Assembly (NCBI RefSeq): GCF_011303755.1
Contig: NZ_CP049885.1
Location: 3,008,001-3,072,000, forward strand
Direction: 5' to 3'
Length of the DNA: 64,000 nt
From: Acidovorax sp. HDW3
Lineage (GTDB): Bacteria; Pseudomonadota; Gammaproteobacteria; Burkholderiales; Burkholderiaceae_C
Shown: positions 8,096-18,134 of the stretch, one piece after another
Position numbering within the stretch: position 1 is the stretch's first letter
How the letters are laid out: every line of letters starts with the position of its first letter
Program-made: the position numbers and the translations under genes
Notes under the pieces: generated by a model
Told to the model about the DNA's origin: nothing
The model's database searches: none
What the model saw: only the letters and a program-made list of their open reading frames with translations

Positions 8096-8530
8096 TTAGG
8101 GCTGGGCGGCGGCGGTTTCCTGTGCCGCTTCAATGCGGGGGTAAAAGTCCCGGTCTTCGTGCTTCATGCGCTCGTACACGCGGCGCAGCACGTCGTTGGC
8201 GTCGCGGCGAAAGCCTGCCTCGTCGGCACACAGGCGCGCGGCCGTGTTCCAGCGCCGGGCAAAGGCATCAAAGGCAGCGGCAATCGGCCCCATATCGTGC
8301 TGAAAACGCTGGCCCAGGCGCGCCAGGCCCGCGTCGTCGCTGCGCTGCAGCGCCGGGTACAGCGCCTGGTCTTCCACCGAGAGGTGCAGCTTGATGACAG
8401 CACTGATGGCCACGATGCCCTGTGCCAACGCCCCGGCGTTGGCAATCACGCCCGCGCGGGTGAGGGTGCGCAAATGGTCGATGCGCGCGAGGATGTCCAG
8501 GTGTTGGTGCTTGAATTTGTCGATGTTCAT
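8096..8530 (-). CDS. Hemerythrin HHE domain protein, NO-responsive
   Basis: A 144-residue all-helical protein starting at ATG 8530 behind an AGGAAC ribosome binding site; the GTG one codon earlier is less likely. Its spaced histidine and acidic residues (KHQHLDILARIDHL, VIKLHLSVEDQALYPAL, RMKHEDRDFYPRIE) are those of the HHE cation-binding family, which holds a di-iron centre and senses or handles oxygen or nitric oxide. It is transcribed divergently from norR and has its own sigma-54 promoter and NorR sites, so it is probably made in response to nitric oxide, like DnrN/YtfE-type repair or scavenging proteins. Confidence 0.88.
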   Translation of the reverse strand: MNIDKFKHQHLDILARIDHLRTLTRAGVIANAGALAQGIVAISAVIKLHLSVEDQALYPALQRSDDAGLARLGQRFQHDMGPIAAAFDAFARRWNTAARLCADEAGFRRDANDVLRRVYERMKHEDRDFYPRIEAAQETAAAQP

Positions 8531-8565
8531 CACAGTTCCTATGGGTTCATGTCACCACAAGTAAC

Positions 8566-8580
8566 GCAAACCCCATGCCA
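8566..8580 (-). promoter_or_regulatory. Sigma-54 (-24/-12) promoter of the hemerythrin gene
   Basis: On the minus strand TGGCATGGGGTTTGC matches the sigma-54 consensus TGGCAC-N5-TTGC, with exact GG-to-GC spacing. It lies 36 bases upstream of the ATG at 8530. This fits activation by the AAA+ protein NorR encoded next door. Confidence 0.8.
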
Positions 8581-8631
8581 GCCCAAAAAACACCATAAAA
8601 CAATGACTTAGCAAGGCATTGGCAAGATAAC

Positions 8632-8669
8632 GGTCATTTCAACCCCAGCCAAAAACGGTTGTTTAAACC
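8632..8669. promoter_or_regulatory. norR: NorR enhancer sites
   Basis: Two GT-N7-AC elements, GGTCATTTCAACC at 8632-8644 and GGTTGTTTAAACC at 8657-8669, have centres 25 bases apart. This is the half-site form known for NorR. They lie upstream of the sigma-54 promoter, as expected for an enhancer, and close to the norR start, where NorR could also limit its own expression. Confidence 0.7.
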
Positions 8670-8680
8670 ATAATCGGGTA

Positions 8681-10249
8681 ATGAATACCCTTGTCGATCC
8701 CGACCTGCTGGCCGAGCTGTCCCAAGACCTGGCCCCGGCTGAGCGCCTGCAGCGCCTGGTGGGCCAGCTGCGCACGCGTTTTCACTGCGGCGCGGTGGTG
8801 CTGCTGCGGCTGGAAGAATCGTTTTTGCGCCCCGTGGCCATCGACGGCCTGGTGGGCGAGGCCCTGGGGCGGCGCTTTGCCGTGCACCAGCACCCACGCC
8901 TGGCGGCCCTGCTGGCGCAGCGCGAGGTGCTGTGCTTTGACAAGGACAGCCAGCTGCCCGACCCCTACGACGGCCTGCTCGACGCCCTGCCCGGCGCGCC
9001 GCTGCCGGTGCACGACTGCATGGGCGTGGCGCTGTGGCTGGACGCGCGCCCCTGGGGCGTGCTCACGCTCGACGCCCTGCGCACCGGCACCTTCGGCCCG
9101 GCCGAGCGCCGCGCGCTGGCGCACTGCGCCCTGCTGGTGCAGGCGGCGGTGCGCATGGCGCAGCGCGATGGCGAGATCAGCCAGCTGCGCCTGGCGCCGA
9201 GCGCGCGCGCCAGCAGCGCCGACACGCCCCTGCCGCTGGCGGGCGACGCCGAGATCGTCGGCCAAAGCCCGGCCCTCACGCAGCTGCTGCACGAGCTGCG
9301 CGTGGTCGCCGGCTCCGAACTGCCGGTGCTGCTGCTGGGCGAGACCGGCGTGGGCAAGGAGCTGTTTGCGCGCTGGCTGCACCGCCATTCGCCGCGCTCA
9401 GACAAGCCCCTGGTGCACGTCAACTGCGCCGCCCTGCCCGAGTCGCTGGCCGAGAGCGAGCTCTTTGGCCACGCACGCGGCGCTTTTTCTGGCGCGCTGG
9501 CCGAGCGCCCGGGGCGCTTCGAGGCCGCCGATGGCGGCACTTTGTTCCTCGACGAAGTCGGCGAGCTGCCGCTGGCGGTGCAGGCCAAGCTGCTGCGCAC
9601 GCTGCAAAACGGCGAAATCCAGCGCCTGGGCGCCGACCAGCCCCGGCATGTGGACGTGCGCATCCTCGCCGCCACCAACCGGCGCCTGCGCGAGCAGGTG
9701 GCCGCCGGCAGCTTTCGCGCCGACTTGTACCACCGCCTCTCGGTCTACCCGGTGCCGATCCCGCCGCTGCGCGAGCGCGGCAGCGACGTGCTGCTGCTCG
9801 CCGGGCGCTTTCTGGAGCTCAACCGCGCCCGCCTGGGCCTGCGCAGCCTGCGCCTGGCGCCGGCGGCGCAGGAGGCGCTGGCGCGCTACCGCTGGCCGGG
9901 CAATGTGCGCGAGCTCGAACACGTCATCAGCCGCGCCGCGCTCAAGGCCCTGAGCCAGGGCGCACACCCGGGCGACATCGTCACCCTCGAGTCCGCCTTG
10001 CTCGATCTCGACACCGGGCCCAGCCCCCCCAGCAGCCCGATCAACCCCAGCCACCGCGCCAGCCCCACCGCTGCCGCCCCCAGCCTGCACCAGGCCGTGC
10101 AAGCCTGTCAGCGCCAGCACATCCACGCCGCCCTGGCGCAGCACCAGGGCAACTGGGCGCAGGCCGCGCGCAGCCTGGGGCTGGACGCGAGCAATCTGCA
10201 CAAGCTCGCCAAGCGCCTGGGGCTGAAAGAAACACTATCAAAACAATAG
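8681..10249 (+). CDS. norR: Nitric oxide-sensing sigma-54-dependent regulator
   Basis: A 522-residue enhancer-binding protein. A GAF domain spans about residues 20-170. Asp94/Asp97, Cys113 and Asp131 lie at or close to the positions reported for the mononuclear iron site of E. coli NorR. The AAA+ domain has Walker A GETGVGKE at 219-226, the sigma-54 contact loop GAFSGA at 266-271 and Walker B LFLDE at 287-291. A Fis-type helix-turn-helix lies at about 475-515. Nitric oxide binding relieves GAF repression so the protein can open sigma-54 promoters. The clearest target here is the divergent hemerythrin gene. The last codons and the TAG stop lie inside a short interspersed repeat, so the C-terminal tail is repeat-derived. 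Confidence 0.93.
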   Translation: MNTLVDPDLLAELSQDLAPAERLQRLVGQLRTRFHCGAVVLLRLEESFLRPVAIDGLVGEALGRRFAVHQHPRLAALLAQREVLCFDKDSQLPDPYDGLLDALPGAPLPVHDCMGVALWLDARPWGVLTLDALRTGTFGPAERRALAHCALLVQAAVRMAQRDGEISQLRLAPSARASSADTPLPLAGDAEIVGQSPALTQLLHELRVVAGSELPVLLLGETGVGKELFARWLHRHSPRSDKPLVHVNCAALPESLAESELFGHARGAFSGALAERPGRFEAADGGTLFLDEVGELPLAVQAKLLRTLQNGEIQRLGADQPRHVDVRILAATNRRLREQVAAGSFRADLYHRLSVYPVPIPPLRERGSDVLLLAGRFLELNRARLGLRSLRLAPAAQEALARYRWPGNVRELEHVISRAALKALSQGAHPGDIVTLESALLDLDTGPSPPSSPINPSHRASPTAAAPSLHQAVQACQRQHIHAALAQHQGNWAQAARSLGLDASNLHKLAKRLGLKETLSKQ

Positions 10250-10288
10250 CTGCTAGCGCTTGTTTTATAAGCGCTAGCAGCATTTTTG
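10235..10288. repeat. Interspersed repeat copy with a perfect stem-loop
   Basis: The arms GCTGCTAGCGCTT (10249-10261) and AAGCGCTAGCAGC (10269-10281) form a perfect 13-base inverted repeat ending in a T-rich stretch. It supplies the last codons and stop of norR and may also terminate norR transcription before the threonine ammonia-lyase gene. Confidence 0.85.
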
Positions 10289-10335
10289 ACCATGAAACCA
10301 ACGCAGCCACAGGGCTGCGCCACAATGGCCCGACC

Positions 10336-11535
10336 ATGCTCACCCTCCAGACCATCCAGGACGCCGCCGCCCGCCTGTGCGGCCAAGTGCTCGAAACCCC
10401 CTGCGTCGAATCGCAGACGCTGTCGCAGATCGTCGGCGCGCAGGTGTTTTTGAAGTTCGAGAACCTGCAGTTCACCGCCTCCTTCAAGGAGCGCGGCGCC
10501 TGCAACAAGCTCAGCCAACTCTCGCCCGAGGAGCGCGCGCGCGGCGTCGTCGCCATGAGCGCGGGCAACCACGCCCAGGGCGTGGCCTACCACGCGCAGC
10601 GCCTGGGGCTGCGCGCCGTCATCGTCATGCCGCGCTTTACGCCCGGGGTCAAGGTCGAGCGCACGCGCGGCTTTGGCGCCGAGGTGGTGCTGCACGGCGA
10701 CACCCTCGAAGCCGCCCGCGCCCACGCCTACCAGCTGGCGCAGGAGCAGGGCCTGGTGTTTGTCCACCCCTACGACGACGAGGCCATCGCCGCCGGCCAG
10801 GGCACGCTGGCGCTGGAGATGCTGCGCCAGCAGCCCGACCTCGATTGCCTGGTGGTGGCCGTCGGCGGCGGCGGGCTGATTGCCGGCGTGGCCACCGCCG
10901 CCAAGGCGCTGCAGCCGGGCATCGAGGTCATCGGCGTGCAGACCGAGCGCTTTCCCTCCATGCTCAACGCCGTGCAGGGGCGCGCGCTGCCCATGGGGCA
11001 ATCGACGATTGCCGAGGGCATTGCCGTCGGCACGCCCGGCGCCATCACGCAAGAGGTAGTCAAGCGCCTGGTGGACGACCTGCTGCTGGTCGATGAGGGC
11101 GACGTCGAGCAGGCCGTGCTGATGCTGCTGGAGATTGAAAAAACCCTGGTCGAAGGCGCGGGCGCCGTCGGCCTGGCGGCGCTTGCGCGCTACCGCGAGC
11201 GCTTTGCCGGCAAGAAAGTCGGCCTGGTGCTCTCGGGCGGCAACATCGACCCGCTGCTGCTCGCCGCCATCATCGAGCGCGGCCTGGTGCGCTCGGGCCG
11301 CCTGGCGCGCATCCAGGTGAGCGCGCGCGACGTGCCCGGCGTGCTGGCGCAGATCACCGCCACCGTCGCCGCCGCCGGCGCCAACATCGAGGAGGTGCAC
11401 CACCAGCGCGCCTTCACCATGCTGGCGGCGCAGAACGTCGAGATCGAACTGGTGCTGCAAACGCGCGGCCAGGCGCACGTGCAGCAGGTGCTGGCGCAGC
11501 TGCGCGCCGCCGGAATGCAGGCCGAGCACCATTGA
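10336..11535 (+). CDS. ilvA: Threonine ammonia-lyase, medium form with one ACT domain
   Basis: A 399-residue PLP enzyme starting at ATG 10336. ASFKERGACNK carries the PLP-binding lysine (Lys51), and VAVGGGGLIAG near residue 180 is the phosphate-binding glycine loop. An ACT regulatory domain occupies about 325-399 (RIQVSARDVPGVLAQITATV). It deaminates threonine to 2-oxobutanoate, the first step to isoleucine, or acts in threonine breakdown. The length matches the medium form with a single C-terminal ACT domain, not the roughly 510-residue biosynthetic enzyme. The reading frame is open far upstream into norR, but that part is not this gene. Confidence 0.9.
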   Translation: MLTLQTIQDAAARLCGQVLETPCVESQTLSQIVGAQVFLKFENLQFTASFKERGACNKLSQLSPEERARGVVAMSAGNHAQGVAYHAQRLGLRAVIVMPRFTPGVKVERTRGFGAEVVLHGDTLEAARAHAYQLAQEQGLVFVHPYDDEAIAAGQGTLALEMLRQQPDLDCLVVAVGGGGLIAGVATAAKALQPGIEVIGVQTERFPSMLNAVQGRALPMGQSTIAEGIAVGTPGAITQEVVKRLVDDLLLVDEGDVEQAVLMLLEIEKTLVEGAGAVGLAALARYRERFAGKKVGLVLSGGNIDPLLLAAIIERGLVRSGRLARIQVSARDVPGVLAQITATVAAAGANIEEVHHQRAFTMLAAQNVEIELVLQTRGQAHVQQVLAQLRAAGMQAEHH

Positions 11536-11553
11536 GCGGCGCCGCCGCCGCGC

Positions 11554-11581
11554 AAACGATGCATAACCACATGCATCGTTT
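11554..11581. promoter_or_regulatory. Perfect inverted repeat between ilvA and pckG
   Basis: The arms AAACGATGCAT (11554-11564) and ATGCATCGTTT (11571-11581) match exactly around a six-base spacer. There is no T-run after the right arm, so a transcription factor site for pckG is more likely than a terminator. The factor is unknown. Confidence 0.5.
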
Positions 11582-11663
11582 GCATAGATTTACCAGCATA
11601 CGGCAACACAGTTTCAGCGTGGTTTCATAGAATCATCGGTTCTGTCGGCGTGACAGTGAGCCG

Positions 11664-11712
11664 TTTTTTCAAAAGCCACCTCCTCTCGTGCGGTGCGCGG
11701 CCTTTGAAAAAA
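11664..11712 (+). promoter_or_regulatory. Leader stem-loop in front of pckG
   Basis: TTTTTTCAAAAGCC (11664-11677) pairs with GGCCTTTGAAAAAA (11699-11712) with one mismatch and a 21-base loop, ending about 15 bases before the ribosome binding site of pckG. It could form in the mRNA leader and affect translation. No function is proven. Confidence 0.35.
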
Positions 11713-11738
11713 TGGTTTTTCAACTTGAGGACGCTCCG

Positions 11739-13604
<1,866 letters not shown>

Positions 13605-13616
13605 CCCCCTGGCAAC

Positions 13617-13638
13617 GCCTGCCCCTGTGGGGGCAGGC
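13617..13638. other. Short GC-rich stem-loop after pckG
   Basis: GCCTGCCCC (13617-13625) pairs with GGGGCAGGC (13630-13638) around a four-base loop, 13 bases after the pckG stop. The run that follows is A-rich, not T-rich, so it is not a classical terminator for pckG; it may protect the 3' end. Confidence 0.5.
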
Positions 13639-13642
13639 ATAA

Positions 13643-13736
13643 AAAAACGATAGCTGCCAGCGCTTGCTCCGCCTTGGTTTCAGATGGAAAACACCATCAA
13701 AACCAGACAGGGCAAGCGCTGGCAGCTATCGTTTTT
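13643..13736. repeat. Two interspersed repeats head to head, likely bidirectional terminator
   Basis: Two copies of the repeat face each other: AAAAACGATAGCTGCCAGCG and onward through CTTGC (13643-13667), and its exact reverse complement at 13712-13736. The 25-base arms are perfect and flank 44 bases. The A/T-runs at both ends suit termination of pckG on the plus strand and of the small gene on the minus strand. Confidence 0.8.
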
Positions 13737-13770
13737 ATTAACGCCCATGCGGGCGTCAGTCCGGTCGGCT

Positions 13771-13989
13771 TCAGTCGTAGCGGCGGATATTGCTGACCGC
13801 AATGCCCAGCGTGGCGCGGGCCAGGGCGGCCTCGGCGCGCTCTTGCTGCAGCAGGGTATTGACCACCGGGGCCGGGGCCGCAGCGGCGCGGCGCGCTGGC
13901 AGCAGGCTGCGCAGGGCAGCGGCGATGCGCTCCACACCGGCCACGCCTGCCGGAAGCTGCAGGGAATGGGGATGGGCAATGCTGGTCAT
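13771..13989 (-). CDS. Small protein of unknown function (72 residues)
   Basis: Not recognised. The start ATG at 13989 follows a clear AGGAA ribosome binding site, and GC-rich third positions support coding. The protein is Ala/Arg-rich with a basic middle (LLPARRAAAAPAP) and ends LGIAVSNIRRYD. Its size and the helix-basic-helix look recall small DUF1127-like proteins, but no diagnostic motif is visible. It diverges from the cobalamin adenosyltransferase gene and ends 35 bases beyond the repeat pair. Confidence 0.6.
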   Translation of the reverse strand: MTSIAHPHSLQLPAGVAGVERIAAALRSLLPARRAAAAPAPVVNTLLQQERAEAALARATLGIAVSNIRRYD

Positions 13990-14102
13990 GGTGAAATTCC
14001 TCGTTACGGCGCCCCGACATGGGGCATGGGCGCAATCCTAGGGTTTACCCCTGGTTGCGTCCAATGCCGAAGTGCAATACCTCCATGCATAAGGAGCTTC
14101 TC

Positions 14103-14669
14103 ATGGGTAATCGCCTCTCTCAAATTGCCACCCGCACCGGCGACGACGGCAGCACCGGCCTGGGCAACAACACCCGGGTATCCAAGAACAGCGGCCGCCC
14201 GCACGCCATGGGCGACGTGGACGAGCTCAACTCGCACCTGGGCCTGCTGCTGTGCGAGCCGCTGCCGCCCGAGGTGCGCGAGCTGCTGATCGACATCCAG
14301 CACCAGCTCTTCAACCTCGGCGGCGAGCTCGCCATGCCGGGCTTTGCGCTGCTGCAGGACAGCGCCCTGCAGCAGCTCGACCAGGCGCTGGCGCACTACA
14401 ACGCGCAGCTGCCGCGCCTGCAGGAATTCATCCTGCCAGCGGGCACGCGCGCCGCCGCCCAAGCCCATGTCTGCCGCACGGTGGCGCGCCGCGCCGAGCG
14501 CGCCGTGGTCGCGCTGCAAGCGCGCGAGGATATGCGAGCCGGCCCGCGCCAGTACCTCAACCGCCTCTCGGACCTGCTGTTCGTGCTCGCGCGCGTGCTC
14601 AACCGCATGGACGGCGGCGCCGAGGTGTACTGGCACAGCGAACGGCTCAAGCGGTTGGAGGAAGAATAA
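14103..14669 (+). CDS. Cob(I)alamin adenosyltransferase, PduO type
   Basis: A 188-residue protein with start ATG 14103 behind a strong AAGGAG site. The N-terminal TRTGDDGSTGLGNNTRVSK is the ATP-binding signature of the PduO family, and the C-terminal RRAERAVVAL...QYLNRLSDLLFVLARVLNR is also typical. It transfers the adenosyl group of ATP to cob(I)alamin to make coenzyme B12. No other B12 genes are near. Its stop codon falls inside the left arm of the inverted repeat at 14668-14722. Confidence 0.92.
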   Translation: MGNRLSQIATRTGDDGSTGLGNNTRVSKNSGRPHAMGDVDELNSHLGLLLCEPLPPEVRELLIDIQHQLFNLGGELAMPGFALLQDSALQQLDQALAHYNAQLPRLQEFILPAGTRAAAQAHVCRTVARRAERAVVALQAREDMRAGPRQYLNRLSDLLFVLARVLNRMDGGAEVYWHSERLKRLEEE

Positions 14670-14722
14670 ATTGGGGTCAGATTCCAATTAGTCAGGGATT
14701 AATTGGAATCTGACCCCAATTT
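14668..14722. repeat. GGGGTCAG-type palindromic repeat acting as terminator
   Basis: A perfect 23-base inverted repeat containing TTGGGGTCAGATTCC on the left (14668-14690) and its complement on the right (14700-14722), with a nine-base loop and T-runs at both ends. It overlaps the stop of the adenosyltransferase gene. Repeats with this core are widespread in proteobacteria and belong to the REP class. Half-copies with GGGGTCAGAT lie at about 28289-28299 and 37525-37534. Confidence 0.85.
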
Positions 14723-14751
14723 TTGACCGCAATTTGTTTGCGCGCCCCGCC

Positions 14752-15177
14752 CTACCCCTTGGGCGCGAGGATGGCCATGGTGATGCGCGAGACGCAGGTC
14801 ATCTCGCCGGCGTCGTTCACCATGTCGATCTGCCACACCTGGGTGCTCTTGCCGATGTGCACCGGCCGCGCCGTGCCCGTGACCCAGCCGCTGGTGGCTG
14901 CGCGCAGGTGGTTGGCGTTGATATCGAGCCCCACCGCCTTGTGCCCCGGCGGGCAGGCGCAGGCGGCGCCGACCGAGCCCAGCGTCTCGGCCAGCACCAC
15001 ACTCACGCCGCCGTGCAGCAGGCCGTAGGGCTGCTTGGTGCGCGCATCCACCGGCACACGCGCGCGCAGGTAGTCGGCGCCGATCTCGGTGAACTCGATG
15101 CCCAGGTGCGAGACGGCGCAGCCCTGGTTCCAGGCGTTGAGCTGCTCCAGGGTCAGGTCGTGGTTCCAAATCGTCAT
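14752..15177 (-). CDS. Hotdog-fold acyl-CoA thioesterase (PaaI/MenI-like)
   Basis: A 141-residue protein with start ATG 15177 behind AAGGAG. The hotdog core reads YGLLHGGVSVVLAETLGSVG, where the conserved Gly-Gly and Glu form the usual active site of the YdiI/MenI and PaaI group, followed by VGLDINANHLR. Such enzymes hydrolyse aromatic or 1,4-dihydroxy-2-naphthoyl CoA esters. The genomic context does not point to one substrate. Confidence 0.88.
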   Translation of the reverse strand: MTIWNHDLTLEQLNAWNQGCAVSHLGIEFTEIGADYLRARVPVDARTKQPYGLLHGGVSVVLAETLGSVGAACACPPGHKAVGLDINANHLRAATSGWVTGTARPVHIGKSTQVWQIDMVNDAGEMTCVSRITMAILAPKG

Positions 15178-15349
15178 GGGGGTGTCTCCTTCAAAAAAGG
15201 CGGTAACTTGCGGGACAGTTTGGCGTAATGCCCGCTTTTTAGAATGACCGTTCGCATTCATATTATTCGGATGCAGGAGGGGCCTCGGCTGTTGCGCAGG
15301 CGACAGCGCGGGGTCTTATTTTTTTTGCGCTTTTGAATCGGGTTCACGT

Positions 15350-16471
15350 ATGCAACGCCGCCAATTCGTCTCTTTTGCCGCCTGCTCCGCCGCCGCCTTG
15401 TGCGCACCGGCCTGGGCTCAGGAAAAACCCCTGCTCATCGGCTGCAGTGCCCCCACCACCGGCCCTCTGGCCAGCTCGGGACTGGACATCCAGCGCGGCA
15501 CCGAAGCCGCCATGGCGCAGATCAACGCCCGGGGTGGCATCCATGGCCGGCAGCTGCAGCTGCAGCTGCTCGACGACGCCTACCTGCCCGAGCGCGCCGC
15601 CGCCAACGTGAAAAAACTCCTGGCGCAAGACGACATGCTGGCCCTGCTCTCGTGCTTTGGCACGCCCACCAACCAGGCCCTGCTGCCGCTGGTGCAGGAG
15701 GCGGGCATCCCCTACGTCGCGCCGGTCTCGGGCGCACTCTCGCTGCGCAAGGGCCAACGCAACGTCTTTCACGTGCGCGCCAGCTACAGCGACGAAATCG
15801 TGCGCCTGGTGCAGCGCCTGGCAGAGATGGGGCTGAAAAACATCGCCATCGTTTACCAGGACAACAGCTACGGCCAGGAAATGCTGGCCGACGCCAGCCG
15901 CGCCCTGGATGCCCTGGGCCAAAAACCAGCCTTGCAGGCGAGCGTGGCCACCGATGGCCAGAACCTGGCCAGCGTAGTCGCCCAGGTGGCAGCCGCGCGC
16001 CCCACCGCCGTGCTGCTGGCCACCGCCGGCACCGTCTCCGTCGGCCTGGTGCGCGGCCTGCGCAAGAGCGCAGCGGGCGTGCTGCTCGCCGGCATCAGCC
16101 CCACCCTGCCCAGCGACAGCTTGAAGCCCCTGGGCGAGGACGCCAGCGGCATTGCCCTGTCGATGGTCGTGCCCGACCCGCACCGTGCCAAGCTGCAGTT
16201 GGTGCGCGACTACCAAAGCGCCATGCGCGCCAAAGGGCAGGAAGAATTCAGCCAGGGCAGCCTGGAGGCCTACGTCAACACCCGCGTGCTCGCCGAGGGC
16301 CTGGAGCGCGCTGGCCGCGACCCGAACGCGCAGCGCCTGAACGCCGCCCTGGCCGGCATCAAAAAGCTCAACCTCGGCGGCTTTGCCATTGACTACGCCA
16401 GCCAGCCGCCCTACGTCGGCTCGCGCTTTCTCGACCTGGGCGTGCTCGGCAGCAGCGGGCGCTTTGTGTAG
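15350..16471 (+). CDS. ABC transporter substrate-binding protein (LivK-like), orphan
   Basis: A 373-residue periplasmic protein. The N-terminus MQRRQFVSFAACSAAALCAPAWAQ (split here as MQRRQFVSFAACSAA then ALCAPAWAQ) is a signal peptide with a twin-Arg start and an AWA-Q cleavage site. The rest is a type I periplasmic binding fold of the branched-chain amino acid group (Peripla_BP_6): IGCSAPTTGPLASSG near the ligand cleft and IAIVYQDNSYGQE in the second lobe. No permease or ATPase genes are adjacent, so it must serve a transporter or sensor elsewhere. The ligand is unknown. Confidence 0.88.
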   Translation: MQRRQFVSFAACSAAALCAPAWAQEKPLLIGCSAPTTGPLASSGLDIQRGTEAAMAQINARGGIHGRQLQLQLLDDAYLPERAAANVKKLLAQDDMLALLSCFGTPTNQALLPLVQEAGIPYVAPVSGALSLRKGQRNVFHVRASYSDEIVRLVQRLAEMGLKNIAIVYQDNSYGQEMLADASRALDALGQKPALQASVATDGQNLASVVAQVAAARPTAVLLATAGTVSVGLVRGLRKSAAGVLLAGISPTLPSDSLKPLGEDASGIALSMVVPDPHRAKLQLVRDYQSAMRAKGQEEFSQGSLEAYVNTRVLAEGLERAGRDPNAQRLNAALAGIKKLNLGGFAIDYASQPPYVGSRFLDLGVLGSSGRFV

Positions 16472-16484
16472 GGCGTGCTGGTAG

Positions 16485-17999
16485 TTACGCCTTCATGCTG
16501 CCCGTTTCCAGGTAGCGCTGGTGCCAGGACAGCGCCTCGCCCAGCAGGTGCGGGGTGTGCTGCGCGCCTTGTTGCCGCGCGCGGTCAAAGTAGTCCTGCA
16601 GCAGCGGGCGCCAGTCGGGGTGGGCACAGTTGGCGATGAGGGCCTGCGCGCGCTGGCGCGGCGACAGGCCGCGCAGGTCCGCCAGGCCCTGCTCGGTGAC
16701 GATGATCTGCGTGTCGTGCTCGGTGTGGTCCACGTGCGAGACCATGGGCACGAGACAGCTGATGGCGCCGTCCTTGGCGACCGAGGGCGTGACGAAGAAC
16801 GACAGGTAGCCGTTGCGCGCAAAGTCGCCCGAGCCGCCGATGCCGTTCATCATGCTGCTGCCCATGAGGTGGGTGGAGTTGACGTTGCCGTAGATGTCCA
16901 CCTCGATCATGGCGTTCATGGCGATGATGCCCAGGCGGCGCACCAGCTCGGGGTGGTTGCTGATCTCCTGCGGGCGCAAGATGATGCGCTCGCGGTAGAA
17001 GTCCAGGTTGTCCACAAAATCGGCATAGGCAGCGCGCGAGAGCGAGATCGCCGTCGCCGAGGCGCGCACCATCTTGCCGCTTTTGAGCAGCGCCAGCATC
17101 CCGTCCTGCAGCACCTCGGTAAAGCCCAAGAGCTTCTCGAACGGGCTGTCCTGCAGGCCGGCAAGCACGGCGTTGGCGACGTTGCCCACACCCGACTGGA
17201 TGGGCAACATCTGGCGCGGCAGGCGGCCGTGGCGCGTCTCGTGCGCCAGAAAATCAATGATGTGCGCCGCAATGCGCTGCGAGGTGGCATCGGGCTCGGA
17301 AAAACGGTTGTCCCTGTCGAGGCTGTGCGTCTGCACAATCGCCACCACCTTGGCCGGATCGACCTTGAGGTAGGGCTCGCCGATGCGGTTGTCGGCGTGC
17401 GTCAGGCTGATGGGCACGCGCCGGGGCGGCAGGGCGGTGCCGTAGTAGATGTCGTGCATCCCTTCGAGCTGCGCCGGCAGCGCCGTGTTCACTTCCAGGA
17501 TGACCTTGTCGGCAATCTCCAGCCAGGTCTTGTTGTTGCCCACCGCGGTGGAGGGAATCAGCAGGCCGTCGGCGGTGATGCCCGCGACCTCGACGATGGC
17601 CACGTCCATCTTGCCCAGAAAGCCGAACCAGGCCTGCTGCGCGACGTGCGACAGGTGCATGTCGATGTAGTCGATGCTGCCGGCGTTGATTTGCGCACGC
17701 GCCTTGGGGTCGGAGTTGAACGGCAGGCGCTGCGCCATGGCGCCGGCCTCGGCGAGCGCGCCATCGACCTCGGGCGCGGTCGAGGCGCCCGTCCAGACCT
17801 TGATCTGGTAGGGCCGGCCGGCGGCGTGCTCGGCGCGTGCGCGCGCCGCAATCGCCTGCGGCAACACCTTGGGGTAGCCGGCCCCGGTAAAACCGCTCAG
17901 GCCCACGGTGGCACCAGGGGCCACCAGCTGCGCCGCCTGCTCGGCGCTCATGCAGCGGGACAAGAAATCTGCGTAGCGCACGCGCTCTGCCAGGGCCAT
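16485..17999 (-). CDS. Succinate/acetate CoA-transferase family protein
   Basis: A 504-residue protein, start ATG 17999 with GGAGA upstream. The sequence has ATVGLSGFTGAGYPKVLP at the N-terminus, SGVGNVANAVLAGL in the middle, GFTEVLQDGMLALL with the likely catalytic Glu, and NGIGGSGDFARNGYLS near the C-terminus, all typical of the acetyl-CoA hydrolase/transferase family (AarC/ScpC group). Its likely role is to swap CoA between succinyl-CoA and acetate or propionate, linking the TCA cycle with short-chain acid use. The 135-base upstream gap contains the palindrome GGGTTAACCC. Confidence 0.9.
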   Translation of the reverse strand: MALAERVRYADFLSRCMSAEQAAQLVAPGATVGLSGFTGAGYPKVLPQAIAARARAEHAAGRPYQIKVWTGASTAPEVDGALAEAGAMAQRLPFNSDPKARAQINAGSIDYIDMHLSHVAQQAWFGFLGKMDVAIVEVAGITADGLLIPSTAVGNNKTWLEIADKVILEVNTALPAQLEGMHDIYYGTALPPRRVPISLTHADNRIGEPYLKVDPAKVVAIVQTHSLDRDNRFSEPDATSQRIAAHIIDFLAHETRHGRLPRQMLPIQSGVGNVANAVLAGLQDSPFEKLLGFTEVLQDGMLALLKSGKMVRASATAISLSRAAYADFVDNLDFYRERIILRPQEISNHPELVRRLGIIAMNAMIEVDIYGNVNSTHLMGSSMMNGIGGSGDFARNGYLSFFVTPSVAKDGAISCLVPMVSHVDHTEHDTQIIVTEQGLADLRGLSPRQRAQALIANCAHPDWRPLLQDYFDRARQQGAQHTPHLLGEALSWHQRYLETGSMKA

Positions 18000-18058
18000 G
18001 GTTGTCTCCAATCGCTCTCGAAAAAACGTGATGCTACTGCGGCTTGGTGGTATCTCCA

Positions 18059-18068
18059 GGGTTAACCC
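18059..18068. promoter_or_regulatory. Palindrome upstream of the CoA-transferase gene
   Basis: GGGTTAACCC is a perfect 10-base palindrome 60 bases upstream of the start at 17999. A looser version, GGGTTTACCC, lies at 14041-14050 before the adenosyltransferase gene. The possible binding protein is unknown. Confidence 0.3.
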
Positions 18069-18134
18069 GTAATGACCGAGGCCGCCGTATTTTGTCAGCC
18101 CGGCGTAATGTGCATTTGCTTTGTATGCATAGCA

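Noticed and set aside
9034-10335. Upstream extension of the threonine ammonia-lyase frame
   Set aside because: The frame is open through norR, but the first 434 codons are Arg/Ala-rich out-of-frame sequence; the enzyme starts at ATG 10336.
14030-14102. Cobalamin riboswitch before the adenosyltransferase gene
   Set aside because: The leader is only about 70 bases and has no B12-box-like sequence or complex fold.
15350-16471. Part of a branched-chain amino acid ABC operon
   Set aside because: No permease or ATPase gene lies on either side, so only an orphan binding protein is supported.
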